A model generated the notes under the pieces. The model was not told the origin of the DNA. It did no database searches and saw only the letters and a program-made list of their open reading frames with translations. Both the position numbers and the translations under genes were made by a program. Below are positions 1 to 5,585 of a stretch of DNA of 6,016 nt, piece by piece (position 1 is the first letter of the stretch; each line of letters starts with the position of its first letter). Source of the stretch: Caulobacter segnis (lineage in GTDB: Bacteria; Pseudomonadota; Alphaproteobacteria; Caulobacterales; Caulobacteraceae); NCBI RefSeq assembly GCF_003243465.1, contig NZ_QFQZ01000136.1, positions 1-6,016 on the forward strand, in the 5' to 3' direction.

Positions 1-957
1 TGGTTCATCCTGGGCGGCGGCGCGATCTTCGCGGCCTGGCCGTTCGTCTACGCGATCAGCTTCTCGGGCTTCTACCTGGCCCTGTTCGTGGTGCTGGCGG
101 CGATGATCCTGCGGCCGGTCAGCTTCAAGTACCGCTCCAAGCGCCCGCATCCCAAGTGGCGGTCGTTCTGGGACTGGGGGCTGTTCGTCGGCGGCTTCTT
201 GCCGGTCCTGTGCTTCGGCGTGGCGCTGGGCAACGTGCTGCAGGGCGCGCCCTTCCGCCTGGATGGCGACCTGCGGGCCTTCTACGAGGGCAGCTTCATC
301 GGCCTCTTCTCGCCATTCGCCCTGCTGTGCGGCCTGTTGTCGGTGGCCATGCTCGTGCTGCACGGCGCGGCCTGGATCACGATCAAGGCCGAGGTCGGCC
401 CGGTCACCGAGCGCGCCCGCCGGATCGGCGAGATCGCGGGCCTGGCCAGCATCGTGCTGTTCGCGGCCGGAGGCTTCTGGGTCGCGTTCGGCGGCCTGGG
501 CTTCCGGATCGAGGGCCTGGCCGACGCGGCCGGCGCCTCCAACCCGCTGCGCGGCGCGGCCGCCGTGCGGGCGCCCGGCGCCTGGCTGGACAACTACGGC
601 CGCCACAGCTGGATGATCACCGCGCCTGTCCTCGGCTTCGTCGGCGCGGCGCTGGCCCTGGCCGGCATGCGTTGGAACCGGGCCTGGCTGGCGTTCGGCG
701 GCTCGTCGCTGTCGACGGCGGGGATCATCGGGACGGTCGGCCTGTCGATGTTCCCGTTCATCCTGCCCAGCGCGTTCGACCCGCGCTCCAGCCTGACGGT
801 CTGGAACGCCTCGTCGAGCCACCTGACCCTGTTCGTCATGCTTGTCGTGACGGTGGTCTTCCTGCCGCTGGTGCTGCTCTACACCGCCTGGGTCTACCGG
901 GTGCTGTGGGGGCGCAGCACCACCGGCGCCCTGGCCACCAATCCCGACCTCTACTGA
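1..957 (+). CDS. cydB: Cytochrome bd ubiquinol oxidase subunit II, 5'-truncated by window edge
   Basis: CydB is the second large integral-membrane subunit of cytochrome bd quinol oxidase, which oxidises quinol and reduces O2 to water at high oxygen affinity in the inner membrane. The frame is open from base 1 to a TGA at 955-957, giving 318 residues. From memory it aligns with E. coli CydB from about residue 63 to the end, so about 60 N-terminal residues lie outside the window. Shared stretches include GGGAIFAAWPFVYA near the start, SGFYLAL, a WDWG motif, GNVLQG, ASNPL, MFPFILPS and LLYTAWVYRV near the C-terminus. Several hydrophobic helices are visible (for example visible residues 59-79, 100-120, 205-225, 275-300). 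The next gene, cydX, starts 18 bp downstream, which supports a cyd operon with cydA presumably upstream. No frameshift is seen. Family assignment is secure; only the start is missing. Confidence 0.96.
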   Translation, partial: WFILGGGAIFAAWPFVYAISFSGFYLALFVVLAAMILRPVSFKYRSKRPHPKWRSFWDWGLFVGGFLPVLCFGVALGNVLQGAPFRLDGDLRAFYEGSFIGLFSPFALLCGLLSVAMLVLHGAAWITIKAEVGPVTERARRIGEIAGLASIVLFAAGGFWVAFGGLGFRIEGLADAAGASNPLRGAAAVRAPGAWLDNYGRHSWMITAPVLGFVGAALALAGMRWNRAWLAFGGSSLSTAGIIGTVGLSMFPFILPSAFDPRSSLTVWNASSSHLTLFVMLVVTVVFLPLVLLYTAWVYRVLWGRSTTGALATNPDLY

Positions 958-975
958 TCCGAAGGAAACGAACCG

Positions 976-1095
976 ATGTGGTACTTCACCTGGATCCTGG
1001 GCCTGGGCCTGGCCGTCGCCTTCGGCGTGCTGAACGGCGTCTGGTACGAATTCAACCTGGCCGACGACGGCGACGAGGGTCTGTCGGAAGAGTAG
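976..1095 (+). CDS. cydX: CydX-type small subunit of cytochrome bd oxidase
   Basis: This 39-residue single-helix protein begins MWYFTWILGLGLAVAFGV, which matches the YbgT/CydX family (E. coli CydX begins MWYFAWILG). CydX binds the CydAB oxidase and stabilises its haem centres. One hydrophobic helix spans about residues 3-23 and is followed by WYEF and an acidic tail (DDGDEGLSEE). The conserved family pattern of a short helix, then Glu, then a charged tail is present. The ATG at 976 follows a purine-rich ribosome-binding site (AAGGAA at 962-967), 18 bp after the cydB stop, so it is almost certainly co-transcribed. It is short enough to be missed by length-filtered gene callers. Identity is strong because of the N-terminal motif and its position directly after cydB. 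Confidence 0.93.
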   Translation: MWYFTWILGLGLAVAFGVLNGVWYEFNLADDGDEGLSEE

Positions 1096-1133
1096 CCTCC
1101 GCGACATTTGAGCGCGTCGTTCCGGCGTTTGGC

Positions 1134-1148
1134 TTAACGCTTGCTAAA
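1134..1148. promoter_or_regulatory. Possible CtrA-like box upstream of cheW
   Basis: The sequence TTAA, seven bases, then TAAA resembles the alphaproteobacterial CtrA consensus TTAA-N7-TTAA, with one mismatch in the second half. It lies about 87 bp upstream of the cheW start in a 139-bp intergenic gap. In Caulobacter, CtrA controls many flagellar and chemotaxis promoters, so the context fits. The motif is short, no clear sigma-70 promoter pairs with it, and the AT-rich patch may be coincidental. The same gap also holds a 12-bp perfect palindrome of GGCC/CCGG type at 1197-1208 with no assigned role. Confidence 0.3.
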
Positions 1149-1234
1149 GAGGGCTCGGGTTTAGCTGGCGAGGTGTCCCGGAGCGCGTCGAAGCGCGGCC
1201 CCGGGGCCAGGCTTTACGTTCCCGGGGACCGCTT

Positions 1235-1684
1235 ATGACCGACACCGCCGCGCCTGCTCTGGAGCTCATCTCGTTCTGCATCGGCGAGCAGGAATTCTGC
1301 ATCGACGTGAAGACCGTCCGCGAAATCCGTGGCTGGACCCCCGCGACCCCGATCCCGCACGCGCCGGCCTATATGCGCGGCGTCATCAACCTGCGGGGCG
1401 CGATCATGCCCGTCATCGACCTGCGCAACCGCCTGGGTCTGGGCGTCACCATCCCCGAGACCCGCCACGTCATCGTCGTGGTGGAATGCCAGGACCGCCT
1501 GGCCGGCATCCTGGTCGACGCCGTATCGGAAACCTTCACCGTGCCGCGCGAGAGCCTGCAGCCGGCGCCGGACGTCGGCGAGGAACTGCGCTATCTCCAG
1601 GCCATCATCTCGATCGAGAACCGCCTGATCAGCTACCTGCGCATGGACGACGTGTTCCCGGCGCAGGTCAGCGAAGCGGCTTGA
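1235..1684 (+). CDS. cheW: Chemotaxis adaptor protein CheW
   Basis: CheW is a cytoplasmic scaffold that links methyl-accepting chemoreceptors to the histidine kinase CheA in signalling arrays. The 149-residue product is a single CheW-like SH3-type domain covering nearly the whole protein, the usual length for the family. The diagnostic core is GVINLRGAIMPVIDLRNRLG at residues 49-68, including the NLRG turn (residues 52-55) typical of receptor/CheA contact surfaces. It is preceded by VKTVREI (25-31) and IPHAPAYMRG (40-49) and followed by ILVDAVSETF. The ATG at 1235 follows a weak SD-like GGGGA (1224-1228). No cheA, cheY or receptor gene is adjacent in the window, so it is either an isolated adaptor gene or belongs to a cluster not seen here. 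It faces the DUF3850 gene convergently across a palindromic repeat. Confidence 0.95.
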   Translation: MTDTAAPALELISFCIGEQEFCIDVKTVREIRGWTPATPIPHAPAYMRGVINLRGAIMPVIDLRNRLGLGVTIPETRHVIVVVECQDRLAGILVDAVSETFTVPRESLQPAPDVGEELRYLQAIISIENRLISYLRMDDVFPAQVSEAA

Positions 1685-1696
1685 GATTGATCTCTC

Positions 1697-1802
1697 CTCC
1701 CCCTCTGGGGGAGGTGGCCCAGAGGGCCGGAGGGGGCAGCGCGGCCTAGACGGCGCTCGCCCCCTTCAGTCGGCTTTGCCGACAGCTCCCCCAGAGGGGG
1801 AG
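1697..1802. repeat. Compound palindromic intergenic repeat between convergent genes
   Basis: The element is bounded by perfect 17-bp inverted arms at 1697-1713 and 1786-1802. Each arm is itself a 7-bp hairpin with a 3-base loop (CTCCCCC-TCT-GGGGGAG and its complement). Inside lies a second paired stem (AGGGGGC at 1731-1737 with GCCCCCT at 1759-1765). Between the two stems each side carries its own small hairpin, GGCCC-AGA-GGGCC at 1716-1728 and GTCGGC-TTT-GCCGAC at 1769-1783. I recognise this type of G/C-block palindrome as a common dispersed intergenic repeat of Caulobacter-type genomes, but copy number could not be checked. It fills the gap between the 3' ends of cheW and the DUF3850 gene and could act as a bidirectional transcription barrier, though it lacks a T-tract. 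Confidence 0.85.
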
Positions 1803-1816
1803 CAGAGTCTATGACC

Positions 1817-2296
1817 TCACCCCTTGCGCACGATGCGCGCCGCCGCGGCGTGGAAGCCGGCTTCGGCCTCGGCGGAATCGGCCACCGCCGCGTGCCGGTC
1901 GCGGGCGACGCCCATGTTGCTGGCCGCGTAGCTCTCCGAGACCTTGCGGGCCTCCTGGGCGCGCAGGGCGGCGTTCGAGGCGGCCGTCTCGTGCCAGTCG
2001 GCCAGGGCCTCGGGCGTCAGGTCGTCGGCCGCGTCCGGATGCGGCGCGACGTCGCCGAAGCCGATCGCCACGAAGCCGTGGATGACGCCGCCATAGTCCT
2101 CTTCCGACAGCAGGAAGGTGATCTGCCGTTCCTCGAACTGGCCGGTATAGGTGTCGGTCGAGGGATCGAACTCGCGCAGCACCAGGATGTCGCCGACCTT
2201 GAACTCGCGGTCGTTGCGGCGGATCTCGAAGCGCTTCTGGCCGGAGCGGACGGCGGCGAAATACTTGGGCCAGGTCTTGAGGTCGTGGCGGTGCAT
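1817..2296 (-). CDS. ASCH-like DUF3850 domain protein with alanine-rich C-terminal extension
   Basis: Residues 1-80 form a DUF3850 (ASCH-superfamily) domain: HDLKTWPKYF near the N-terminus, then GQKRFEIR at 19-26, which fits the ASCH signature G-x-K-x-x-E-x-R, then NDREFKVGDILVLREFDP and GFVAIGFG closing the fold. ASCH domains are predicted RNA or modified-nucleotide binders. DUF3850 proteins are frequent in phages and mobile DNA, but the biochemical role here is unknown. Residues 81-159 are an unusual alanine-rich, probably helical tail that I do not recognise. I chose the ATG at 2296 because family members begin a few residues before HDLKTWP and because GGAAAG lies about 10 bp upstream; an in-frame TTG at 2314 would add six residues. 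The gene stands alone, 229 bp from engB, and converges with cheW. Confidence 0.85.
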   Translation of the reverse strand: MHRHDLKTWPKYFAAVRSGQKRFEIRRNDREFKVGDILVLREFDPSTDTYTGQFEERQITFLLSEEDYGGVIHGFVAIGFGDVAPHPDAADDLTPEALADWHETAASNAALRAQEARKVSESYAASNMGVARDRHAAVADSAEAEAGFHAAAARIVRKG

Positions 2297-2525
2297 GGCG
2301 GGTAGGCTTTCCAAACTCGAAGCGGGCGGTTCTGGCGGCCGAAGCCTAGCGCAGGGTTAACCGCCGAAACATATCCCCAAATTCCGACTTCCCCGGCGAA
2401 TGCCGGGGCCCAGATACATCCGGGCCGGTTTGGGTGAGCGCGCCATCCACCTCATAAGCTTCGGACGCGCTCGTGGGTTCGATCTGGGCCCCGGCATTCG
2501 CCGGGGAGATCGGAGTATTATCAGC
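2297..2525. other. Intergenic region between engB and the DUF3850 gene
   Basis: No credible gene lies here. It contains the long inverted repeat (2383-2514) and, nearer the DUF3850 start, an 8-bp palindrome GGTTAACC (2355-2362). That palindrome could be part of the promoter for the minus-strand DUF3850 gene, but I cannot define -35 and -10 boxes confidently. Confidence 0.6.
2383..2514. repeat. Long inverted repeat (26-bp perfect arms) downstream of engB
   Basis: Bases 2390-2415 are a perfect reverse complement of 2482-2507. The pairing extends to 2383 and 2514 with one mismatch and one G-T pair. The loop is 66 bases. The first part of each arm (CCCCGGCGAATGCCGGGG and its complement) is itself palindromic. 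This kind of element is dispersed in many high-GC alphaproteobacteria (recognised from memory, not searched). It starts 12 bp past the engB stop on the minus strand, so a transcript leaving the operon would fold into a very stable hairpin. It may stop transcription or protect the 3' end. There is no T-tract, so it is not a classical intrinsic terminator. Confidence 0.85.
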
Positions 2526-3173
2526 TCACTCGTCGATGCAGACCCGGACGATCTCGGCGCGCAGGTCCGGCAGGCCCAGGCCCTTCTCGGACGAGGTGGC
2601 CAGCACGCGCGGGAAGGCGGCGGGGCGCTTGGCGATGGCCTTCAGGGTCTCGGCCACGACCTTGTCGACCTCGGCCGGCTTGATCTTGTCGGCCTTGGTC
2701 AGGACGATCTGATAGGAGACGGCGGCCTCGTCCAGGGCGTCCAGAGCCTCCAGGTCGACCTTCTTCAGGCCATGGCGGGCGTCGATCAGCACGTAGACGC
2801 GCTTCAGGTTGGCGCGACCGCGCAGATAGGCGCGGCCCAGGTCCTGGAACTTGTCGGCGATCGAACGGGAAACCCGCGCGAAGCCATAGCCGGGCAGGTC
2901 GACCAGGCGCAGCTGCTCGGCCAGCAGGAAGAAGTTGATCTCCCGCGTGCGGCCCGGCTCGTTCGAGGCTCGGGCCAGGTACTTCTGGTTCACCAGGCCG
3001 TTGATCAGGCTGGACTTGCCGACGTTGGAGCGGCCGGCGAAGGCCACCTCCGGCAGGTCGGCGGACGGCATGGCGTCCATCCGCACCGCGCCCATGACGA
3101 ACGAGACCGGCTGGGCGAAGAACACCCGCGCCCGCTCGATCTCCTCATCCGTGAAGATCGGATCCTCGCTCAT
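2526..3173 (-). CDS. engB: Ribosome biogenesis GTP-binding protein EngB/YihA/YsxC
   Basis: EngB is a TRAFAC-class GTPase that assists assembly of the 50S ribosomal subunit and is usually essential. The 215-residue product has all G motifs in order: G1 P-loop GRSNVGKS (47-54), G2 around PGRT (73-76), G3 DLPGYG (92-97), G4 TKAD (159-162) and G5-like TSSEKG (193-198). The length is normal for the family. The ATG at 3173 overlaps the yidC stop in a TGATG arrangement, so translation is probably coupled and the gene belongs to the rpmH-rnpA-yidC-engB operon. The frame stays open far upstream through yidC, but that extension is a shadow: it has no homology and the family begins around SEDPIFTDEE. 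No catalytic residue is missing. Confidence 0.97.
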   Translation of the reverse strand: MSEDPIFTDEEIERARVFFAQPVSFVMGAVRMDAMPSADLPEVAFAGRSNVGKSSLINGLVNQKYLARASNEPGRTREINFFLLAEQLRLVDLPGYGFARVSRSIADKFQDLGRAYLRGRANLKRVYVLIDARHGLKKVDLEALDALDEAAVSYQIVLTKADKIKPAEVDKVVAETLKAIAKRPAAFPRVLATSSEKGLGLPDLRAEIVRVCIDE

Positions 3174-5029
3174 CAGGTCGCGCTGACCGTCTTGCCCTGC
3201 AGGCGCGCGATGATGCGGTCGATCGGGTTCTCGACCTTGTAGCGGCGCATCATCACGTACTGCTGGACGATGGTGAGCACGTTGCTCCAGCACCAGTAGA
3301 TCACCAGGCCCACGGCGAACTGCGACAGGGTGAAGGTGAAGATGATCGGGAACAGCTGGAAGATGCGTTGCTGCATCGGGTCGCCGGCCGGCGGGTTCAT
3401 CGCCGTGGTCAGCCACATGGTGAAGCCGTAAAGCAGCGGCCAGACGCCTATGTGCAGCGGGCCGTCCAGGAAGCCGCCGATCAGCGGGGCCGTCGCCGGG
3501 TTCCAGTGGATCAGGCCGAACAGGGTGAAGATCGTCGACGGATCGCGGGCCGACAGGTCCTGGATCCAGCCGAAGAACGGCGCGTGGCGCATTTCGATGG
3601 TGACGGTCAGCACCTTGTACAGCGAGTAGAAGACCGGGATCTGCACCAGCATCGGAAGGCAGCCCATCATCGGGTTGATCTTCTCCTTCTGGTACAGCTG
3701 CATCATTTCCTGCTGCTGCTTGGCCGGATCGTCCTTGTGCTTGGTCTTCAGCTTCTCGATCTCGGGGGCGATCTTCTTCATCTTCGCCATCGACTCGTAG
3801 CTCTTGTCCGCCATCGGATAGAGGATCAGCTTGAGCACGACGGTCAGCAGCATGATGGCCAGGCCGAAGTTGCCGACCAGCTTGTAGAAGATCTCCAGCA
3901 GGTTGAAGATCGGGCGCGTGAAGAAGCGAAACATGCCCCAGTCGACCGCGTCGTCGAAGCGTGGGATCTCGGCCTTGGCGCTGCTCCAGAACTCCCACCA
4001 CGCCGGCGGCTTGGCGCCGCCGTACTCGTACTTGCGCAGCAGCGGCACGGTCTTGGCGCCGGCGAACAGGCGGGTGGTCTGGGTCAGGGTGGCGCCCGGG
4101 TTCAGGGCCTGGGTCGGGCCGACGAAGTTGACGTCATAGACGTCGACGCCGGCCACGTTGGTCACGCGGTACTGGGCCTTGATGGCCTCGGTCTGGCCGG
4201 GGATCAGGGCCGCCAGCCAGTACTTGTCGGTAATGCCGGCCCAGCCGCCGACCGAGTCGAAGGTCGTGAGCGGCTTGTCCTTCTTCCACTTGCCGTACTT
4301 GGCCAGTTCCAGCTTCTGGTCCTTGCCCGAGCCCAGCACGCCGATGGCGCCTTCGTGGACGATCTGGGTCTTGCCCAGGTGGTCGGTGATGCCCTGGCGC
4401 TGGACCGTGGCGTAGGGGGCCAGCTGGAAGGCGGCCGCGCCGTTGTTCTTCACGCTGTCGGTGACCGAGAACATCGCCTGGTCGTCGACGGCGATCACGC
4501 GGGTGAAGGTCAGGCCCATGCCGTTGTCATAGGTCAGGGTCACCGGCGAATTGGGACGCAGCACCTGGCCCGGCGCGGCGGTCCAGACGGTGCGGCTGTC
4601 GGGCAGGCCCGGCAGGTTGGCGCCGGCCCAGCCGAAATCGGCGAACCAGGCGTGCTCGGCGCCCTCGGGGCGGAAGAGCTCGACCGGCGGCGAGTTCTTG
4701 TCGGTCGTCTCGGCGTACTTGCGCAGGAAGAGGTCGTCGATGCGGCCGCCCTTCAGGGCGATCGAGCCCGACAGCGCGGGGGTGTCGACGGCGATCCGCG
4801 GGCTCTGGGCCTTGGCGGCGTCGCGCGACAGGCGCAGGGGAGCGGGGTTGCCGTTGGCGTCCAGCGGCACGCCGGCCTGGGCGGCCGTCTGCTGCTGCGC
4901 GGCCTTCTTGGCGCGCATCTCGGCCTCGGCCTGCTTCTGCTGCGGACCCAGGATGAAGAACTGGTACCCGATCAGGATCGCGAACGCGATGGCGAGGAAC
5001 GCCATCGTGTTTTTGTTGTCGTTCTGCAT
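3173..5029 (-). CDS. yidC: Membrane protein insertase YidC
   Basis: YidC inserts and folds inner-membrane proteins, alone or with SecYEG. The 618-residue protein has the Gram-negative layout. An N-terminal helix (about 9-27) is followed by a Gln/Ala-rich linker and a large periplasmic P1 domain (about 60-350). The conserved 5-helix insertase core follows, from about residue 375. Core landmarks are LKLILYP (399-405), the cytoplasmic C1 hairpin with MAKMKKIAPEIEKLK, NPMMGCLPMLVQIPVF (452-467), DPMQQRIFQLFP, and a C-terminal helix ending in basic residues. The positive residue of the hydrophilic groove, Arg366 in E. coli, appears as Lys400. The start at 5029 lies 7 bp after the rnpA stop and has no strong SD, suggesting coupling to rnpA translation. 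Its stop overlaps the engB start. Identity is secure. Confidence 0.98.
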   Translation of the reverse strand: MQNDNKNTMAFLAIAFAILIGYQFFILGPQQKQAEAEMRAKKAAQQQTAAQAGVPLDANGNPAPLRLSRDAAKAQSPRIAVDTPALSGSIALKGGRIDDLFLRKYAETTDKNSPPVELFRPEGAEHAWFADFGWAGANLPGLPDSRTVWTAAPGQVLRPNSPVTLTYDNGMGLTFTRVIAVDDQAMFSVTDSVKNNGAAAFQLAPYATVQRQGITDHLGKTQIVHEGAIGVLGSGKDQKLELAKYGKWKKDKPLTTFDSVGGWAGITDKYWLAALIPGQTEAIKAQYRVTNVAGVDVYDVNFVGPTQALNPGATLTQTTRLFAGAKTVPLLRKYEYGGAKPPAWWEFWSSAKAEIPRFDDAVDWGMFRFFTRPIFNLLEIFYKLVGNFGLAIMLLTVVLKLILYPMADKSYESMAKMKKIAPEIEKLKTKHKDDPAKQQQEMMQLYQKEKINPMMGCLPMLVQIPVFYSLYKVLTVTIEMRHAPFFGWIQDLSARDPSTIFTLFGLIHWNPATAPLIGGFLDGPLHIGVWPLLYGFTMWLTTAMNPPAGDPMQQRIFQLFPIIFTFTLSQFAVGLVIYWCWSNVLTIVQQYVMMRRYKVENPIDRIIARLQGKTVSAT

Positions 5030-5036
5030 GGAGCGC

Positions 5037-5492
5037 TTAACCGGAAACTGTCTGATCGGGTTGTTGGGAAGAGGCGGCGGGAGAGGGTCCGCCGGATGAT
5101 GACCGCGAGACCTTGCTTCTCACGCCATCATGCTCGGCGGCGAGGCTTATCAGCGCGGTTTTGACGTCGTCAAGCAAACGTCCCCATTCGCGCGAGCCCG
5201 TACCGCCGCGCGCGATGAACACATAGTCGTGCGAGGGGCGCGCATGAAGGGGCAGGACCAGCCGGGCGGCCTCGCGCAGGCGGCGCTTGGCGCGGTTGCG
5301 CTCGACGGCGCCGCCGATCTTCTTGGTGGCCGTGAAGCCGACGCGGACCACCGGATCCTCGTCGGCGCGCTTGCGCATCTGGATGAACACCGCGCCGCGC
5401 GACAGGGCCGGGGCCTTGGCCGCCAGCAGGAAGTCGGGGCGCTTCTTCAGGCGCTCGAAGCGCAGCGGGGCTTCATGCATGGCTTCAGGCAT
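5037..5492 (-). CDS. rnpA: Ribonuclease P protein component
   Basis: RnpA is the small basic protein subunit of RNase P, which helps the catalytic RNA bind pre-tRNA and remove the 5' leader. The signature RNR helix, RNRAKRRLREAAR, is at residues 65-77. Upstream are LKKRPDF (15-21) and RVGFTATKKIGGAVE, and downstream DYVFIARGG, all typical of the family. The product is 151 residues, longer than the usual 110-130, because of a Ser/Pro/Gln-rich tail from about residue 125 that looks disordered. Two starts are possible: ATG 5492, used here, and ATG 5480 (residue 5). The first overlaps a short upstream ORF by 8 bases, and its candidate SD (GGAAAGG) is buried in the 3' arm of a terminator-like hairpin. 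Conserved residues begin at about residue 10, so either start yields a complete domain. Confidence 0.96.
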   Translation of the reverse strand: MPEAMHEAPLRFERLKKRPDFLLAAKAPALSRGAVFIQMRKRADEDPVVRVGFTATKKIGGAVERNRAKRRLREAARLVLPLHARPSHDYVFIARGGTGSREWGRLLDDVKTALISLAAEHDGVRSKVSRSSSGGPSPAASSQQPDQTVSG

Positions 5493-5556
5493 GAAAAAAG
5501 CCGCCTTTCCGGCGAGAACCTGAGACCAGGTCTGTGGAAAAGGCGGCTTTGATCAT
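5485..5556 (-). CDS. Putative 23-residue leader peptide between rpmH and rnpA
   Basis: ATG at 5556 follows a good SD, GGGAGG (5569-5564), with a 7-base spacer, and lies 29 bp after the rpmH stop. The frame encodes 23 residues, starting MIKAAFSTDL and ending GGFFHA, and stops at TGA 5487-5485, overlapping the first rnpA ATG by 8 bases and lying 4 bases before the alternative rnpA ATG. Almost the whole ORF coincides with the two arms and loop of the terminator-like hairpin, so a translating ribosome would melt it. Third-position GC is lower than in neighbouring genes, partly because the stem fixes the sequence, so codon use does not support coding. I know of no family for this peptide. It may be a regulatory upstream ORF or a chance frame over the hairpin. 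Confidence 0.4.
   Translation of the reverse strand: MIKAAFSTDLVSGSRRKGGFFHA
5494..5550 (-). terminator. Intrinsic terminator or attenuator between rpmH and rnpA
   Basis: Read on the minus strand, AAAGCCGCC-TTT(T)-CC at 5550-5536 pairs with GG-AAA-GGCGGC-TTT at 5510-5497 over 14 bp with one bulged T. A smaller hairpin, ACCTG-GTCT-CAGGT, lies in the loop. The 3' arm runs directly into six T (5499-5494), followed by C and the rnpA ATG. GC-rich stem plus T-tract is the classical Rho-independent layout. It lies inside the operon, so it probably reduces read-through from rpmH into rnpA-yidC-engB, which would fit the much larger need for L34. It also hides the candidate rnpA SD. Confidence 0.75.
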
Positions 5557-5563
5557 GATCTCG

Positions 5564-5577
5564 CCTCCCGAAGGAGG
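5564..5577 (-). promoter_or_regulatory. UUCG-tetraloop hairpin sequestering a Shine-Dalgarno
   Basis: On the minus strand CCTCC (5577-5573), loop TTCG and GGAGG (5568-5564) form a 5-bp stem closed by a C(UUCG)G tetraloop, one of the most stable RNA tetraloops known. The 3' arm is the SD of the 23-codon ORF starting at 5556. Folding would hide this SD. The hairpin starts 8 bases after the rpmH stop codon, so a terminating L34 ribosome would transiently unfold it. Confidence 0.5.
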
Positions 5578-5585
5578 AAGAGCAA

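Noticed and set aside
156..1238. 360-codon plus-strand frame overlapping cydB, cydX and the following gap
   Set aside because: It overlaps the clearly conserved cydB in another frame and has an Arg/Gly/Ala/Pro-rich composition without any domain.
1697..1802. CRISPR array
   Set aside because: The repeats here are inverted, unequal and nested hairpins, with no regularly spaced direct repeats or spacers.
1811..2305. 164-codon plus-strand frame opposite the DUF3850 gene
   Set aside because: The minus-strand frame carries the DUF3850 motifs; the plus frame is its mirror shadow.
2400..3242. 280-codon plus-strand frame opposite engB
   Set aside because: It is antisense to engB with its G motifs, starts within the inverted repeat, and has no recognisable family.
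3174..4001. Upstream extension of the engB frame through yidC
   Set aside because: The open frame continues 5' of engB only because stops are rare in GC-rich DNA. The EngB family starts at ATG 3173, and the extension reads as basic/Pro-rich noise in another frame of yidC.
3368..5164. 598-codon open frame on the plus strand opposite yidC
   Set aside because: It is antisense to a well-supported yidC, has a biased Arg/Gln/Leu/Val composition typical of GC-rich shadow frames, and shows no recognisable domain.
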